From positions 372,001 to 436,000 of the forward strand of contig JADNRZ010000032.1 of NCBI GenBank assembly GCA_015501605.1: 64,000 nucleotides of DNA. The letters run 5' to 3'. Position numbers and translations under genes: made by a program. The stretch's first letter is position 1. Each line of letters begins with the position of its first letter. Below the pieces are notes generated by a model, which was given only the letters and a program-made list of their open reading frames with translations, did no database searches and was not told where the DNA came from. Shown in pieces: positions 43,701 through 56,184 of this stretch. This DNA comes from Panaeolus papilionaceus (lineage: Eukaryota; Basidiomycota; Agaricomycetes; Agaricales).

Positions 43701-44840
43701 AATGTAGAATAACTCGTTGTGGAATAGATACTTGAGTCGCTCGTGTAAGTCACTCATTTAATTCATTTATGTTCTCATTCTTTTACTTCATTTATTTTAT
43801 CTTAAATGTTCTCTTCATCGCCAAACGAGCCCAACGCTCGTACCACTAATCACGCAGCGCGCTCAACCGCGCATCAGCACATCACGCGCGCATCACCCAC
43901 GCGCGACTTTCCACAGCCCAAATAAGGACACCCTCACTCATACCCTTCACCCTTTCCACCACTCGCGACACTTCAAAACCCCATAACTTCAAGAGAGACT
44001 TCAAGAACGGAATCGAGATGGGTATAAGGGCGTAGGGTTAGTAATTACCTTTATTCTTATTTTTTCATCTTCCACTCCTCTCCCTACTCTCGCGCTGGAG
44101 ACTCCCCGTTCCTTACAGGGGAACAACTCCTATTTCGTAGCCATTCTTCATCTTCGATACACCCGCTTTCCTTATAACTCCCATCACTCCTCTTCATTCC
44201 ACGTTCTCCACCTCCTATCTGTTCCAAGCTCCAAGCCGCTCCCTCTTATCGCTCTCCGCTCCTGTAGCAAGTGGATTGACAACCCACTCGAGCCTGGTCA
44301 ACTCAGCTCAGTGACGCGTTGAGCCAGCGATACAAGAAGAGCGACTGGCAGTGGCGAACGTAGGAGGATCCATTGTTGTTTCATTTCTATTTCAACCAAG
44401 ACAATTACATAGCTTAGTTACGAGTTCCAATTGCTACATTTCTCAGAGTCTGGGCAGCGCAAGAGCACGCGCGTGCCCAGTACTAGGTACACTCCTCGTT
44501 TCCTTCATATAACACCACCCCCTCTCAAAATATCATTACCTTTGCTTTTGCCTACCTTTATCCCTGTCTGAACGCGCGACCACTTTGAGCATCACAAGTC
44601 GAGCTGAGCACTCCCGAGCCCACATCTTCCCGTTGCTTGAATCCAGTCCGCCTGTGTGATGCAACCAGTCTTGCTTCACGAAATCAAGCCAAATGAGCTG
44701 AGTACGTACAGATGGTAATGAGCCCATCACCATAACCTCCTATTTTACTTCTTTTCTTTATTTTTCTCTTCGTTTCTCTTCGCGTCAACGTGTCTTTACC
44801 ATCGTCTTGTCTCCGTGTCACTGTCATATCAGTTGCGCGC
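43701..44840. other. Element-internal sequence without a gene
   Basis: Pyrimidine-rich non-coding sequence inside the transposon. No coding frame with support. Confidence 0.4.
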
Positions 44841-44841
44841 T

Positions 44842-45235
44842 GATGTTTTCGCGGGTGACGCGTGCTGCATTCATCACTTTACAACGAAGATCGTAGTACT
44901 GACTACTGATCGACACACAAAAATCGAGGATGGCTGAAATCTCGTCAGACATTGCCCTCTCCCTATCTGAAAGCTCTAGCTGCTTCTGTATTACAAAGGT
45001 GAAGATTGTTAAGAGGTGGTGGGAAGTATAAAAAAATAGATATAATGTAAATGATATGACAGTTACGAACGACGGGTCTAATCTGTTCTTCATGCATGAA
45101 TGGTCCTCTCCTCAGCTGCCGAGCCTTGAGAGCCTCCCGAAGAGGGCCACTGTATACTCACTCCCTGCTAATTCCGTGCGAAGCACGAGTCTAGTGCTAG
45201 TTGGCCCTAAGTTAAGGCGGAATGATCTAAATTCG
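44842..45235 (-). CDS. Possible small gene fragment inside the transposon
   Basis: An exon from an acceptor near 44998 (AATACAG) reads KQLELSDRERAMSDEIS and FCVSISSQYYDLRCKVM, helical and protein-like, and stops at about 44842. An upstream piece with PLREALKARQLRRGPFMH may belong to it, but the junction is unclear. No family recognised. Confidence 0.3.
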
Positions 45236-45650
45236 CACGCAAGTCCGTCACTTTGGCCTTGAAATGAAACCTACTTCGTTCATTTTGAGCGGTAAAATGA
45301 GTGTCCACCTTACTCAATAGCAAAGTAAATAAGTATGTATTCAAAATATAAGGGAATGTGGGTATGGGGTAGTTACCAACTACCAATTGATCAGAGTAAA
45401 TGGTGTGAAGTAGACGGGAGTAACGACAGGACAGAGCAACAGGTGATGACAGGATCAGACAGAACAGGTGAACATGAAGTGAGTGTGACGGTGGGATATT
45501 AATATCAAAGTAACGAACAGGAGAATGAAGGGTATGAAAAGGACTAACAGATGAGAGATGACGAAATTACCAAAGATATATGGGTTACTGATGGGTATGC
45601 AACACTCTTAACACATCCCAAAAATTGCCGAAGCGAACAATCAACGGTTA
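45236..45650. other. Gap inside the transposon
   Basis: AT-rich sequence downstream of the accessory gene; nothing recognised. Confidence 0.4.
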
Positions 45651-48127
45651 TCAACCTCGGATACGTTTGCTGCTTGGCTGACCTTCAGGAGGAACGCGGC
45701 CGCCGCGCTTGAGCAGACCTTTGCGTCCAGGTAATGCGATTGGGGGCTGATCGCGAGCGCCAAGAGACTTGACCATCTCGCCGATGACATATGCCATATC
45801 GTTGATCAAAGACGCCAGTTCGGAGGCTATGCTCTCACCACACGTTGCTACCCACCAGGCGACAGCCATCAGGACAGTGTAGATCCCTGATGACCCTCCC
45901 CGAACCAAATCCCCCCAGGCACCGCCGTTGCGAGAGAATGTTTCTGGGCTGTATGGTGGCTGAGAGTCCTGAACGCGGCGTGGAGGCTGCAGAGACTTCC
46001 ACCATCGAAGAACATCCACGCCATACTTCTCAACATTGTGGATAGTCGGAACCTTGCTCCGGTTGCGTACTGATCCCCTCATCCATGTATGGACAAGCGA
46101 AGGGCGGTGTTTAGTTGAGAGGTTCTGAAAAGAACAATAAGTTCGATGTGTCGAGTGTGAAACAAATTTCCATATACTCACACCCGGCGAGGGACCACAC
46201 ATCTCGAATTTGAGATATACCTCCAGAAGTTTAAACCAGTCTTCGGACGAGGTTACCTTCTCACATAGGTATGGCCATGTGCCGTGCTCCTTCAGGAATT
46301 TTGGAATATTTGAGGCCAGGAGTTTTGCTGATTAACAGTTGAGTTAACATCAAACCACATCCAAAGCGTTCAAAGAATTAGTCTATGGTGCTCACCCGAT
46401 AGATCCGCACTCAAACTAGAAGCTGATAATCCCTGTGCACCGTTATCTAAGGCTAATGGTTGCTCTGTGTTGCAGTTAGTATCAATATTTTTGAAGTATA
46501 GATAAAACACACCGAGCATATCGTCCTTGTTTACAGCGGGGGGAGGTGAAGGTTCCTCGACTGAAAATATATCAGTGTGGTATAATAAAACAAACATTAT
46601 GGATGCACCAGGCACACCATTGTCCTTGCTTCTGTCAGACGGGATATCGGTCGCTGCAGGCTTGGGTGGCACACTGTGACTTGCTGCTTTGAGAGTGTCC
46701 TGAATGGTCACGGTGTCGGATTGATTTGGGGAGGTGTTGAGAAGCTCATTGTGGTCGACATGACTGAGGGAAGAGAATAAACATTGATGTAGGTGATAGG
46801 GTCTCAATGAATGGGGTTCAACACTCACATGCCCTCTGCTTCTGCATCGTCAATATGAGCAGTGACAACACCCCCTGTTGTGCCACCTGTTCTTGCACCC
46901 TCATCCACGTCGGAATCAGTGTCCACCCCTGGCTCTCGTAGAGACCCTGTGCCGAAGTCAAACAACGACTGATCACTGTCACTATCGGGATCTTGCTCTT
47001 GCTCGACGTCTTGTGTGATGTTCAAACTGCGGCTAGCGCAGTCAACATCATCTGTCAGAAAACAAACCCGCAAGGAATTAGTGATGTGTCTAGGGATTAT
47101 GATGAAAAATTAGAACGCACCAAAGCACTCGGCTAGCCAGTCTGATAGCTCTCCGACCCAATGGTCATATCGCTCCGCTCCCAGGTACTGCTTGAACGAC
47201 AAGTCATTCTTGGTCTTGCCAAAGGTTTTGCTGATTGACCGATGTTCGTCATAGAGCAGGCATTCAAATCGGTGATTCGTGATCATGGAAAGGAGAGAAG
47301 TGGTATTAGCATATGGAGCGAACAATGGGATTACGATAGTAAGAAAATTACTCACAGCACACTGTGGAGTTGACCGTCGTAACCCGGATTTGGGCCTCCA
47401 AGCCACATGACGACATGACAGCCTGTCTGCTTGCCGATCATCTCAGCCTCCTGCGATAGTTGTTTCGGAATCTTCGTAAGCGCGCTATAGTGCGCTGGTC
47501 AGCGGCTTATAGGGACAGATATCAAAGGTACTTGCTCATTGTATGCATTGTTGCGTGCCTTGGGGTCGTTATCGTATAATGTACCATCATAGCGCTGACG
47601 ACAATAGTCCTCGACCTTTTGCTTCACCTCATCCGGCTCCTCGTTGTACATGCGTTTTGTGACAGCATGCATTATGGTCATGCGATTCTTGGGGGTCTCA
47701 TCGGGTTTCAATGATTTGCAATGCTCTTCATACTGATTGTCGACCTCTGCTTTAATGCGCTCTGTATAGTATATCTCCATGTAGGCCTGGAGTGTAGGGA
47801 GTAGCTTTCTCCCTGTACCAATGCTTCGCGTCACCTGTTGGGTCGGCTTCTGCTGCGCTAACGTTCGAGCTGTATTCGGATACCAAGCAGAGATGCGCTA
47901 GATTACGATCAGCTGAGCAATATGAGCCATTATTGTGCAGTAGAGCTTACCTGGTACAGTCTTGGAGTGTCCGGCCATTTCTCCTGAAACTGCTGGACCG
48001 TTTGGTGATAAAACGTGGTGAGTGCGGAGTGATTAGTGTCTGTCTCAAGTTTCTTCTCGAAGTAGGTGTTCATCTTCGCGAAGAGAAAGTCATACTGGGG
48101 ATCTGTGGTCCAACGACGACGCGTCAT
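45651..48127 (-). CDS. KDZ-element accessory protein (unnamed family)
   Basis: Starts at ATG 48127 (MTRRRWTTDPQYDFLFAKM) and ends at 45651. Identifiable exons encode FQEKWPDTPRLYQ; then TARTLAQQ, YYTERIKAEVDNQYEEH and MTIMHAVTKRMYNEEPDEV; then LTKIPKQLSQEAEMIGKQTG and VVMWLGGPNPGYDGQ; then TFGKTKNDLSFKQYLG; an acidic stretch near 46.9 kb; and finally VRNRSKVPTIHNVEKYGVD with WWKSLQPPRR, WGDLVRGGSSGIYTVLMAVAWW, ending basic. The combination of a WLGGPNP-like motif in the middle and WWKSLQP...WWV near the end is, from memory, a repeated companion of KDZ transposases in mushroom genomes. Probable role is as a DNA-binding or assembly partner in transposition. Several exon junctions, especially near 47.2-47.5 kb and 46.2-46.8 kb, are not settled. 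Confidence 0.6.
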
Positions 48128-48968
48128 GGTGGGTGGAATAGAGTAGAAGGCGTGAGGGGAGGGGGGACGGGGGGGGAGTCTAAGGAATGACAAGGAATAA
48201 ATTTTGAGGGTAAAGTATGTGCATGGAACGTCCAATTCGGAGTAGCAGCTAGATCTTATGCGAATTTTAGACCCAGGCTTAACCTGCTGGCTCAAACTTA
48301 GCATTATTATTATTCGATATTTTGATTCGTTTTGTCTTGTACAATTTTCACGAAATTTGATTGGTGCGCTGTTCATATATGCGCCACAAATGCGAGTGCC
48401 TGTTTGTTCCATTTTTTACAGACCTAAATTCATCTTCGAACTCCGTTTATACGCTTAAGAGTTCGGTTCGTGAGAATCATTCAATTTGGGTGGATTGTCC
48501 TCATACTCAGCAGAAAATTCTAGATAGTATATTTGGGGTCAAATTCCATTCGAATCGAAAGGCAGGGAGTTGTACAGTGCCATGAAAGCGACCTATACAT
48601 GCTTTATTTCTAATCTTAGGATGTTTGGCTGGGGCAAAAGAGCCTCGCAATGTTGGAGAGTCGAGACTCATAACCCAAATCAGTGCGGGACTGACAAAAC
48701 ATCGAGAACAAAACATGATTCATAATTATGCAGATTTGTTGCAAAACCAACTCCAGAGTGGGTTTTGAATCGCAAGTAAACTACTCCCATTTTTGAGAAT
48801 ATGTCTATTGTATTTGAAAACACCATATTTGAGGCCAGCTGAACAGTGCTCAAGCGGGTGATCTTGGCGGTCAAGGTCAAGCTTATCGTGCTTTGGTTGA
48901 TGCGATAAGTAAGAATCTACCCCTCCCTGGACCAGCGTTGTTCCATTCATCCATCAAGATTCTTCTCT

Positions 48969-51900
48969 ATGGCTCAAAAACGGTTCTCTGACCACAGTCT
49001 GACAAAGGATGAGTCCGATTCATCCACAAGTAAGAAGCCACGACATGAAGCACCACAGCCTAAACGTACATCAACTATGTCTGGACCCCGTTCAAGCTTT
49101 CAGCCAGTAATTCGACGTAATCGTTCAGCAGCAGAACCAGCACCAGGTGGCTCGTCTAACAGCCAGCTTTCACGGCTTTTGACAATTGAGGATCGATCTA
49201 CCCGCAAGGCAAAAAACCAGGTCCAGAAGCCCAAACCGAAGCCACGACCGAACCCTGATGACCCATCGATACCGCAAGTTCAGCTCCCCAACTCGAGGCC
49301 TCCACCAAAAGTGTTACATGGAGATATCGAGCCTCATAATGTGGACGATCTCAATGAGGCAATGCCTGCTTCTATGGATGAGAATATGCATGAGTCGACA
49401 AGGAAGCGCTCATACGGAAACAAGGTATGTTGAGCGGTTGTTTCTGAGCACAGTTTCTGATCATATACCATGTATATAGGATGCTTTGAAGGAATGGATA
49501 CCTCTTCGAGCAATGTATCTCGACGAGTTCCTGAGACATGATGGCATAGGCAGGTGTGAAGGGACACAGCCTCTGTCATGCTCACAGTGCGCAGAGAAGG
49601 GCATCACACCGTTGAGATGTCTGGATTGCTTCAATGGAAATACTCTGCAGTGCTCGTCATGCCTGGTAGAAGGTCATAAGTGTCTCCCTTTGCACAGAAT
49701 CGAGGTGACTATTATTACAACTGTTCTTACTCTACACACTCATGCTCAGCTTATCAGAAATGGAATGGAAGTCACATTGAAAAGTCGAGGCTCAAGGATC
49801 AAGGATCGTGCTATCAGCTAGGACACGGCAGCAACTCACCATGCGCCAAACCCATTCCAGGGCCAGAGAACTTTATGGTCATCGACACTAGTGGAATTCA
49901 TCGTGTTCGAATCATGTTCTGTGGGTGTCCAGAAAACCTTTCAATCAACGCAGTCTTCGACTCGGTTGAAAAGCAGCGTCAACTTCTTCGAATCCGCTGG
50001 TTTCCAAGCACTATACATCGGACCCGATCCGTCTTCACATTTGACGTTCTGGACATGTTTCATGAGCTCACATTACAAAGCAAGACACCTCTGTATGACT
50101 TCTACATGACTCTACTTCGAAAATCAGACAGACTAGAGCTTGAGGCGATTCCGGTAGGGCTTTAGAACTGTTATCTAAATTAGTCTCTTATCACTGATCT
50201 TCACTTCCTTGACTCGATCAAGACCAGGAACAATGACTTTCAACGCACATTCCGGGAGTATCGGTGCTTGATATTACTCAAGCATTCTGGTTGCGGACAT
50301 AGTCCATCGGGAATCACCAAGACGGCCCTTGGCGCAGTTGCCTTCGCTTGTCCTGCTTGTCCTCATCCTGGTAAAAATCTTCCAGAAGGGTGGAAGTCTG
50401 ATGCGGAAAACCTGTATGTTTCGCTTATCCTTTCTGTATATGACTAAATGATGATTTTAGATTCCTTTATACACTATTTCTGGCTGTTGACGCAAACTTC
50501 AAACTAAAGGGCAAGCGTCGCAATTTAGAGGATATCGAGCTTATGCCTGGTTGGGCGTACTGTGTGGAAGAGGAGAGCTACCAGAAGCATCTCGATGGAT
50601 ACAAGGATCAGCCAGAGGTACAGAACCACCTGATCACCATTTTTAAATTAACCTTAATTTGGTTGAAGATGAATACTTGCCACTCGGAGCATGATGCAAT
50701 CGTTCGAGCGGCCACTCGGACTACTCCTGGTTATGATGTTACGGGCGCCGGTGTGGTAATGTGCTCCAGACATGGCCTTATTCAACCAAATGGTGTTGGT
50801 GATCTTCAGAAGGGTGAACGGTACGTTTACTCCGCCACGATTTACCTTGCATTCCCTAACAAAATGCTTACAGCTATGCAAATATGGACTATATTGTGCT
50901 CTCTGCGCTTGTCTTTGCAGCATCACTATGTCGTGTGGTGATTACATACGATATTGCCTGCCAGTGGTCCAAAAACCTCATGCAACGCATTTCAACATAC
51001 CCTGAAGAGCTTCAAAAATCCACACGGTCGCTGAAGATTGAGACCGGTGTTCCATCATGGCACATCAAGGGTCATGGTCCAGATTGTCAGACAAGGTTTG
51101 CTCTCGCATACAAGGAAGGAATGGGTTGCACATGTGGAGATGAGGTTGAAGGAATCTTTTCACACACGAACTCCCTGGGAGCCAGCTTCCGAGAGATGGG
51201 ACCAGCCGCTCGCCACGAGGCTATGAATGATACCTTTAGCGGATACAATTTCTCCAAGGTTGTTCGTCTCCGTGAGTGGAAATATTGGCGTATTTTGGAG
51301 TGTCTCACACTCATTAATATGCATGTTGTTATCTAGGGTCCCTTCTACGGCGCAAATTAAATGATGCTGTGGTCATGTCGGCTAAGCATCATGACAATTT
51401 TGAACGATTCTCATCTTCATTTGATGTTGTCCTGCGCAAGAAATGGGAGGCACAAGTGCGAGAATGGGAGGTAGATCCTTCAAAGCGTTGTCCATATAGT
51501 GAGATACGATGTGGTATGTTTAATTCCTCATACCATTGGAACTCTGCCTAGTTAATACATTGGTCACTTTGTAGAATCAACACTTCAGGATGTGCGACTG
51601 CAGCTAGCCAAGGAAGATGCTGCGGAAGTCACCACAAGTACTAATACTTCCGAACCAGCATCAATATCAGATGCAGCGTCCATGTCATCGTTCCTAATTC
51701 AGGGGTTGGAGCTGGAGGATCAACAGTAAGTGCTCATCACATCATCTGCAAATTCAACCTCAAGAGACTAATGTCATGTTGGTAATGTACACATCTAGGC
51801 GAGCGCTCAAGGTTGAGCGCTCTATGAAAAAGGAGACCGATACCAGCAAACAACAAGCAGAATTCCTCGAAAAGGGGACAACCCTACGTCGACGGATCCA

Positions 51901-53026
51901 GACATGGCGAAAGGTGCAAGTTGTCTACCAGCCATACCTCGCAAGTGATCTTGAAACCTCAGATCCACCCGAAATCGCAGAATCATCATCGGAGCTCCCT
52001 GAAAATATGGAGCTCAACCTGCCATCATCGATTATTTCTCAAAGCGAGGTCCGAGGATCTCGCGCAGGAACAAGATTGGTTGATATGGAGATTCGCCTCC
52101 GCAAAGCCCAAGCTGATGATGCTCTTGCTGATATTCGTCGCCTTCGTCGTGCAATTCAAGGCGGGTGGACGTTCAAGCAACACAATCTTGCAGGGCAAGG
52201 TAACAAGCCCAATACCCGATTACGGGCAACCCTCAACCGACTGAATAGCAAGGTTGACAAGGCTGCTGAGAAATATAGGAGTGCACGCAATGCATTGTCG
52301 GCACTGAATCCAAATGGGTCTTGGAATGCGACATTACGACCCCTCGCCAAGTCTGATCTCACAGGACCAGCCAAAGAAGCCGACCAAAGCAATCGAGATT
52401 ATATGATGTCGTGGATCTGGACAGTACAACACTCATCAAATGAACCATTATCAACAACCGCAGCGGAGAAATTGGAGGTAGATGAGACATTGCGTGTTGA
52501 GTGGATGAAGGCACGTGCTCGACATAGACGCTGGGAGGAGGAGTTGAAGCTTGTCTTGGAAGAGATGCGAAGGGTAATCGCATATTTTGAGTGGAAGGCA
52601 AACTGGTGGCTCCAACAGTCCTCGCTGAGACAAGGCACAGGGCAGCTGGTCACGGAGGCAGACATTATATCGGGTTTGAACGCTTATGCTTCCAAGCAAT
52701 CAGCTCTTCTCCTGTGCCTGGCCGAGAGCTGTCGAAAATACTGGCTTCCAAGTGTCACTAAACACAAGATCAGTATCCCGTGGACACCATCATCGGCAAG
52801 GCAAGGATCTCGGGTTGAGTCAACTGCGTTGTTCTCAGAGAGCCCAAACTTTGGGCCGACGCAACCGCTCCTTGCTACCGTGACCACACCCATATCCCAT
52901 GACATGTTGAGTTCTTCCAACTCACAGATTCAAGATCAAGTGGAAGTGGTGGGGAGTGAAATCTCCTCAGACGAGAGTTCCGATGCTGAAGGGAGAACAT
53001 TTGATGAATTTGAGTTGGGCGACTAA
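48969..53026 (+). CDS. KDZ transposase with CxC2-type cysteine cluster
   Basis: Exon 1 is 48969-49424 (MAQKRFSDHSLTKDES), exon 2 begins at 49480, and about eight further exons join in phase to the TAA at 53024-53026, giving roughly 1,100 residues. After a disordered basic N terminus comes a Cys/His cluster (LSCSQCAEKG, RCLDCFNG, LQCSSCLVEGHKC) of the CxC2 type tied to KDZ transposases, then PIPGPENFMVIDTSGIH. The catalytic core includes LFLAVDANFKLKGK, RYANMDYIV, the hallmark VITYDIACQWSKN, WHIKGHGPDCQTRF and CTCGDEVEGIFSHTN. These contain the expected conserved acidic residues. A long charged helical C-terminal part follows. No stop or frameshift was found. It should catalyse cut-and-paste movement in the nucleus. 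Confidence 0.9.
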
Positions 53027-54019
53027 TGGATCACTGAATACATAGAGTACGAAGTTCTATAATAAATTACTTGCTGCGAGTAAAACCAAAAGACGACAAA
53101 CAGGAACGGAACACCCGTCATTGGCCGAAAATGGGTTGGAAAAGGCAAAATGAATACATTCACTAGGTGACGATGGGTAGATGTTATCATGCAGTGGAGA
53201 CCACATATCTACGGAATGTCCAGACAATGTTGAGGGGTAAAGTCTGAGTGCAGAAGAGATTCTGGCACATAACGAGTGGAGAGACGACATCATGACCCGA
53301 AATGACATCGAAAAATGGGGATTTGGTAACAAGCAAACCCATGGATCACATGAATAATCCAGTTAAACGCAGAACAAAAACATTTCTGCACAAAACATGG
53401 ACATTCGGGTGGCAACCAATACTGCTTGCGAGAAGAGGTTGTGGAGTTGCAGGTAAAACATAAAATATAAGGTGGCCAAATATTAAGGAGCAAGTCCAAA
53501 TCACAAAGCGGTGATGAGATTATAAAAAAAAAAGAAAATGGAATGAAGATATTGTGAGGAACAAGGTGACGGAGATGGGGATAGACGAGCGAGAACATCC
53601 TGACTCCAACAAAGTGTCTTCCTGTTCGCAGTCTGAGTTGGCTACAGGGGCGTAAAGATCACGCGCTAAAAAAACTGCTGCTTCACGCGTCCAAGTAGCA
53701 GAAAACATATGGGTTCGTTAGGAGAGGCGAAGTGAGTACAAATGATGGATACTGGCCAGCGAACAGTGAATGGATGTGAAAAATCTGACATAAAGCAAGG
53801 AACAAGTCAAAATTGACATGAAAATGAGGGAGATACCACTCAAAAATGAATGTCTTTGACTGCACCTGCACCCTGAACTCAACGTCAGTCAACGTCCTGA
53901 CACTACACTTAAGAACTCGGTCAATGTGGACGTTGTTGACAGGAAGAGGTTAGATTCAGCATGTCACACATGGAAGTCACTCAGTGCATCGCCACTGTTT
54001 CAATATGTGTGTGCACGCA
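53027..54019. other. Element-internal sequence without a gene
   Basis: 3' flank of the transposase. Several antisense open frames have no supporting features. Confidence 0.4.
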
Positions 54020-54720
54020 CGGTGATATAGATGCGGTCACAACAAAAATCAGAATGACATTGTACATATCAAATGTCATATGTACCAGCATATTAAGAGT
54101 TATGGGGTGTATATTCTACAAATGTTGTATCTCAAAATAAATGATACAAATATATATGAAATGCGAATGATATATGTATTGTGTTTGTATGTCAATGATA
54201 GATAGATGATAAGTCATTGATTCCCGAGGTAGGAGCTGTTTACCTTCGTCTATCACAGCTCACATATATATAATCATTTTAGACACAGAAATTAAATATA
54301 TGACTATTGATTTATTATATCTATATGTAGAGTAATACATTCATGCATGTCCCAACAACTTACATTTGAGATAGGATAAGTCATTTGTAAATTGTAGGCT
54401 AGATCATCGAATGATAGACATGACATATGATTTGTATTGTGCAAACCACCCTATAACATATAGCATACACTTTGTCAAAATCATTCTATGATATTTCATA
54501 CATCAATTGAATCACAAACCTCTCTAGATATATATATGATATATCCTACCACGTTGTAGTGTAAAGACCATGCTGTGAGGTGATATTTCAATTACTACAT
54601 TGATATATGATAGAGACCTTTGACTGTAAGCTTCGAAAATAGGGCTTGTTCGACATAAAAATATGATATATGATTAGATAATACAGTATTCATATGTCAA
54701 GGGGCCCTTCAGTGAAAGCT
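54020..54720. repeat. Right subterminal zone, palindrome-rich
   Basis: AT-rich with many TGATATAT/ATATATCA motifs (for example near 54170, 54535, 54600 and 54662), like the left subterminal zone. The two zones are similar in composition and motif but not long exact inverted copies. Confidence 0.55.
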
Positions 54721-54781
54721 TGTTCTCATATGTTTGCTTGCAGTTGCAATTTGGATACGGTAGACGCCTTCTGTACAAGGC

Positions 54782-54809
54782 TATATCATACAAGATAGCG
54801 GATACCACT
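54782..54809 (-). repeat. Right terminal inverted repeat of the KDZ element
   Basis: Reverse complement reads AGTGGTATCCGCT and ends TATGATATA, matching 43140-43167 at 23 of 28 positions. Confidence 0.8.
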
Positions 54810-56184
54810 CAAAGAACACCGCTGAGTGTCTGTGGACGTCTCCAAGTTGCTCTCGTGAATGAGTTTGAGAAGTTGGGAGCAGCCATTCAGACACGTGTCG
54901 TTAAGGCGCGCATGTGGATCCTTCATGATCCGCAGGTCTTCCGTCTCAAAGACTATGCGCTTCTGGGATCGAGAAATAAGGGGATTACTAGTTGAATTCA
55001 GTGGCCTGTGGTTGAGTGAATCGGAATGCCCCTTTGCTTTTATGGTGTACTGAAGAAACCCGGAATCCAGCCGCAAGTCCTAGGGAATCATAAGTACCAG
55101 ATACAGCTTGTGCAGATTCAAACGAGGGCTTACATGTGGGACAGTCCAAGAAAGCTCAATCGCAAGAGATTTCATACTGGACATAGGTAAATTTCGTTCT
55201 GGGATACATGTCTCCTGATGAAATGGACCATCTTCGCTGTTGGTAACCTCCACTATCTGTGATGGCACCTCAGCGGCGGGGAGGTTTGGGCTAGAGCGGA
55301 ACACTGAGAATGGGATCCAGATGGTGATAGGTTCCTGCGCAGATTGCTGGAGTGGTGTCAAAACAGGGGCGTCAAGGTGCATTTCGTCTTGCACAAGCGG
55401 CGCATTGCCAAGGCTATTGGGGAGTAACGCTGTCAGATTTTTCTGAAGAAAGACGAAGTTGTGTAAGCAGAACTCAAAGATGTAAAATGTTGAAATTTGT
55501 AATATACCTGCCAGGTTGCGTCAAAATCTGCTGAGGTGGCCGAAAATTTGGATGGAGGAGATGGCTGAGATAGACGCTGAGAAAACATTATAAGTATGAG
55601 ACCAAGCGAGCGATAATGAATAATATTGAACGACGCACACTAAATGTTCTTGTATCGCTGTCCACGGAAAATTCCAGCGCGGGTTCAAGGCCTCCCCACG
55701 TCTCAAAATCATTACTATGGGCAGCCTCATTAGGATAGGACATATCCCATACTGTTGAGTTGATGTAACCATCCCAGGTAGCAAGTTCTTGCTCGCAAGA
55801 ATCGCGGTCGCCTACGTCTTCACAGCAGGATCCCGTTGTTGTTGGTTTGAGGAGACCAGTCCATATTACGGTCTGCTTTTTCCCAGTCATATGGTGATCT
55901 TCGAAAGGGCGTCGATTTTCTTGAACCGTGGGCGGTGTAGCGATATGCTTGTAACTCGCATTATCAACGGAAAAGCTCGCTGGAAGACCTGACTAAGAGT
56001 TGGATGGTGTCAAGGTCACCAATTGAAGAGAGAAAATTTAGTTCAGTTGGCCACTTACCCAGTATTCAAATTCACCCTGCCCTGCTGATGTGGCAGGATT
56101 ATGTTGGGTTGGGGACGGTTTGGTGTTATCGGTATCTTGAGGAAAACGCTCCGGAAATGGATGGGGGCCGAAAGGAAGTTGCAT
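54810..56184 (-). pseudogene. Ulp1-type cysteine protease, N-terminal half, separated by a transposon
   Basis: Exons 56059-56184, 55639-55992, 55508-55576, 55134-55442 and 54810-55079 join with exact phases; the last one is exactly 90 codons up to the insertion. Exon 1 (MQLPFGPHPFPERFPQD) ends in Glu-Tyr-Trp before a phase-0 intron, like genes A and C. Exon 2 contains LATWDGY and FETWGGLE, the motif of genes A and B. The fifth exon holds the start of the Ulp1 fold: KDPHARLNDTCLNGCSQLL. Transcription into the element would add a few residues and stop (SGIRYLV). Bases 54810-54817 are the second copy of the target duplication. The protein's own family N terminus suggests that it recognises partners shared with genes A-C. 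Confidence 0.75.

Larger units (their letters stand above)
43139..54809. mobile_element. KDZ-type DNA transposon, 11.67 kb, inserted in a Ulp1-type gene
   Basis: Bounded by an 8-base direct repeat (CAAAGAAC) and by imperfect terminal inverted repeats of about 28 bases (23 of 28 identical; core GTATCCGCT, inner TATGATATA). Inside each end lies a 500-700 base AT-rich zone full of short palindromes such as ATGATATATCAT. The element carries a KDZ transposase on the + strand (48969-53026), an accessory gene on the minus strand (45651-48127) and possibly a small fragment at 44.8-45.2 kb. KDZ elements (Kyakuja, Dileera, Zisupton) are abundant in Agaricomycetes and are reported to make target duplications of about this size. 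The uninterrupted transposase, intact ends and in-frame protease halves all indicate a young, perhaps autonomous, copy. Confidence 0.88.

Noticed and set aside
53057..53892. Several antisense open frames downstream of the transposase
   Set aside because: Short, hydrophobic and Cys-rich by composition only, with no conserved motif or splice consistency.
42488..56184. Two separate Ulp1-type genes
   Set aside because: The halves are complementary, on the same strand, in order, and meet at the duplicated 8 bases; neither is complete alone.
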